NCBI RefSeq assembly: GCF_025398335.1 | Contig: NZ_JAODOO010000001.1 | Coordinates: 1 to 64,000 of the forward strand | Source: Clostridium sp. CX1 | GTDB lineage: Bacteria > Bacillota > Clostridia > Clostridiales > Clostridiaceae | Direction of reading: 5' to 3' | DNA length: 64,000 nt | In this document: positions 63,253 to 64,000 of the stretch, piece after piece | Numbering within the stretch: the first letter of the stretch is position 1 | How the letters are laid out: each line of letters opens with the position of its first letter | Made by a program: the position numbers and the translations under genes | Notes under the pieces: model-generated | Databases searched by the model: none | Told to the model about the DNA's origin: nothing | Seen by the model: the letters and a program-made list of their open reading frames with translations, nothing else

Positions 63253-64000
63253 ATGGGAGAGGTTTTGACCTTAGCAAGATGGCAGTTTGCTATAACAACT
63301 ATTTATCACTTCTTTTTTGTACCTTTAACAATAGGTTTATCCTTTTTAATTGCAGTAATGGAATCACTATATGTAAAAACAGGCGATGAAAAATACAAGC
63401 ACATGGTTAAGTTTTGGGGTAAGTTGTTTCTTATAAATTTTGCTATGGGAGTTGTCACAGGATTGGTTCAAGAATTTCAATTTGGAATGAACTGGTCTAA
63501 TTACTCCAGATATGTAGGAGATATTTTCGGAGTACCTTTGGCAATAGAAGCATTACTGGCATTCTTTTTAGAATCAACTTTTCTGGGAATATGGATTTTT
63601 GGATGGGAAAAGGTTTCTAAAAGGATACACCTTCTTTCTATTTGGATTGTTTCTTTTGCCACTGCTCTTTCTGCCTTTTGGATTTTAACCGCTAACTCCT
63701 TTATGCATGAACCTGTTGGCTATGTAGTTAAAAATGGAAGAGCAGAAATGACTAGTTTTATGGAAATTATACAAAACCCTCATCTTTGGGTCCAGTTTCC
63801 TCACACAATCTTTGCTTCTTTAGCTACAGCATCCTTTTTTATACTAGGTATTAGTGCTTATCATGTATTAAAGAAAAATAACAATGCCTGGGTTAAATCT
63901 TCGCTGAAGATAGGAATTATAGCTTCCTTGATTTCAACAATTTTTGTAGCTGGTATGGGGGACATTCAGGGAAAATACTTAGTTAAGCATCTGCCAATGA
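63253..64000 (+). CDS. cydA: Cytochrome bd ubiquinol/menaquinol oxidase subunit I, 5' part
   Basis: The first 249 residues of CydA; the gene runs off the window. RWQFAITTIYHFFFVPLTIGL carries the first heme-ligand His. Helices with GLVQEFQFGMNWSNYSRYVGDIFGVPLAIEALLAFFLEST contain the conserved Glu residues of the proton channel and heme b595/d region. GGAGG precedes the ATG. In an anaerobe, cytochrome bd removes oxygen by oxidising menaquinol made by the adjacent genes. No frame disruption was seen in the part present. Confidence 0.95.
   Translation, partial: MGEVLTLARWQFAITTIYHFFFVPLTIGLSFLIAVMESLYVKTGDEKYKHMVKFWGKLFLINFAMGVVTGLVQEFQFGMNWSNYSRYVGDIFGVPLAIEALLAFFLESTFLGIWIFGWEKVSKRIHLLSIWIVSFATALSAFWILTANSFMHEPVGYVVKNGRAEMTSFMEIIQNPHLWVQFPHTIFASLATASFFILGISAYHVLKKNNNAWVKSSLKIGIIASLISTIFVAGMGDIQGKYLVKHLPM

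Overview
The window is low-GC, AT-rich chromosomal DNA from a spore-former-type Firmicute, almost certainly a Clostridium: AGGAGG-type ribosome sites, frequent GTG/TTG starts, CWB2 cell-wall proteins, pyruvate phosphate dikinase, and a 5S rRNA end of clostridial type at the left edge. Core chromosome occupies roughly 1-6225 and 51.7-64 kb. The left core holds the 5S rRNA end, a VOC protein, a membrane acyltransferase, a metallo-beta-lactamase-fold hydrolase and ppdK. The right core holds a PLP aminotransferase, an RND efflux pump with its fusion protein and a MarR regulator, a ketopantoate-reductase-like enzyme, and a menaquinone/respiratory group (polyprenyl diphosphate synthase, MenA-like prenyltransferase, start of cydA).

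Between them, from the 3' end of ppdK to 51.7 kb, lies about 45 kb of accessory DNA with a striking organisation. The last codons of ppdK and its terminator recur, diverged, at 42.5, 44.9, 49.8 and 51.7 kb (the terminator is clear at the first three). Each copy is preceded by the same ~45-bp arm that is absent from ppdK itself. This is the signature of repeated site-specific insertion at the ppdK 3' end, with each insert bringing its own replacement PPDK C-terminus. It divides the region into four units: unit 1 (~6.2-42.5 kb), unit 2 (~42.5-44.9 kb), unit 3 (~44.9-49.8 kb) and unit 4 (~49.8-51.7 kb).

Unit 1 is a large integrative-element-like region. It carries a catalytically dead resolvase-like protein, a DUF927 primase/helicase-type ATPase, a D12-class DNA methyltransferase, CWB2/MORN/leucine-rich surface proteins, small regulators, an RHH protein with two ParB-like proteins, a frameshifted MerR regulator, many small accessory genes (DUF960, minimal nucleotidyltransferase, YodL-like), a candidate structured RNA of ~400 nt, a Cys-rich triple-repeat protein, a resolvase, a large serine recombinase (the best integrase candidate) and a HEPN-like protein. 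Units 2-4 are small and have no intact recombinase: unit 2 has a Kiwa-like antiphage pair and a decayed nuclease; unit 3 has an lrgAB-like operon with GntR operators, the GntR/FadR regulator and a cyclopropane fatty acid synthase; unit 4 has a MarR regulator and a QueG-like iron-sulfur protein. The arrangement resembles an integron-like cassette array built on a housekeeping gene's 3' end.

All functional calls come from reading the sequence and remembered family features. No database search was run.
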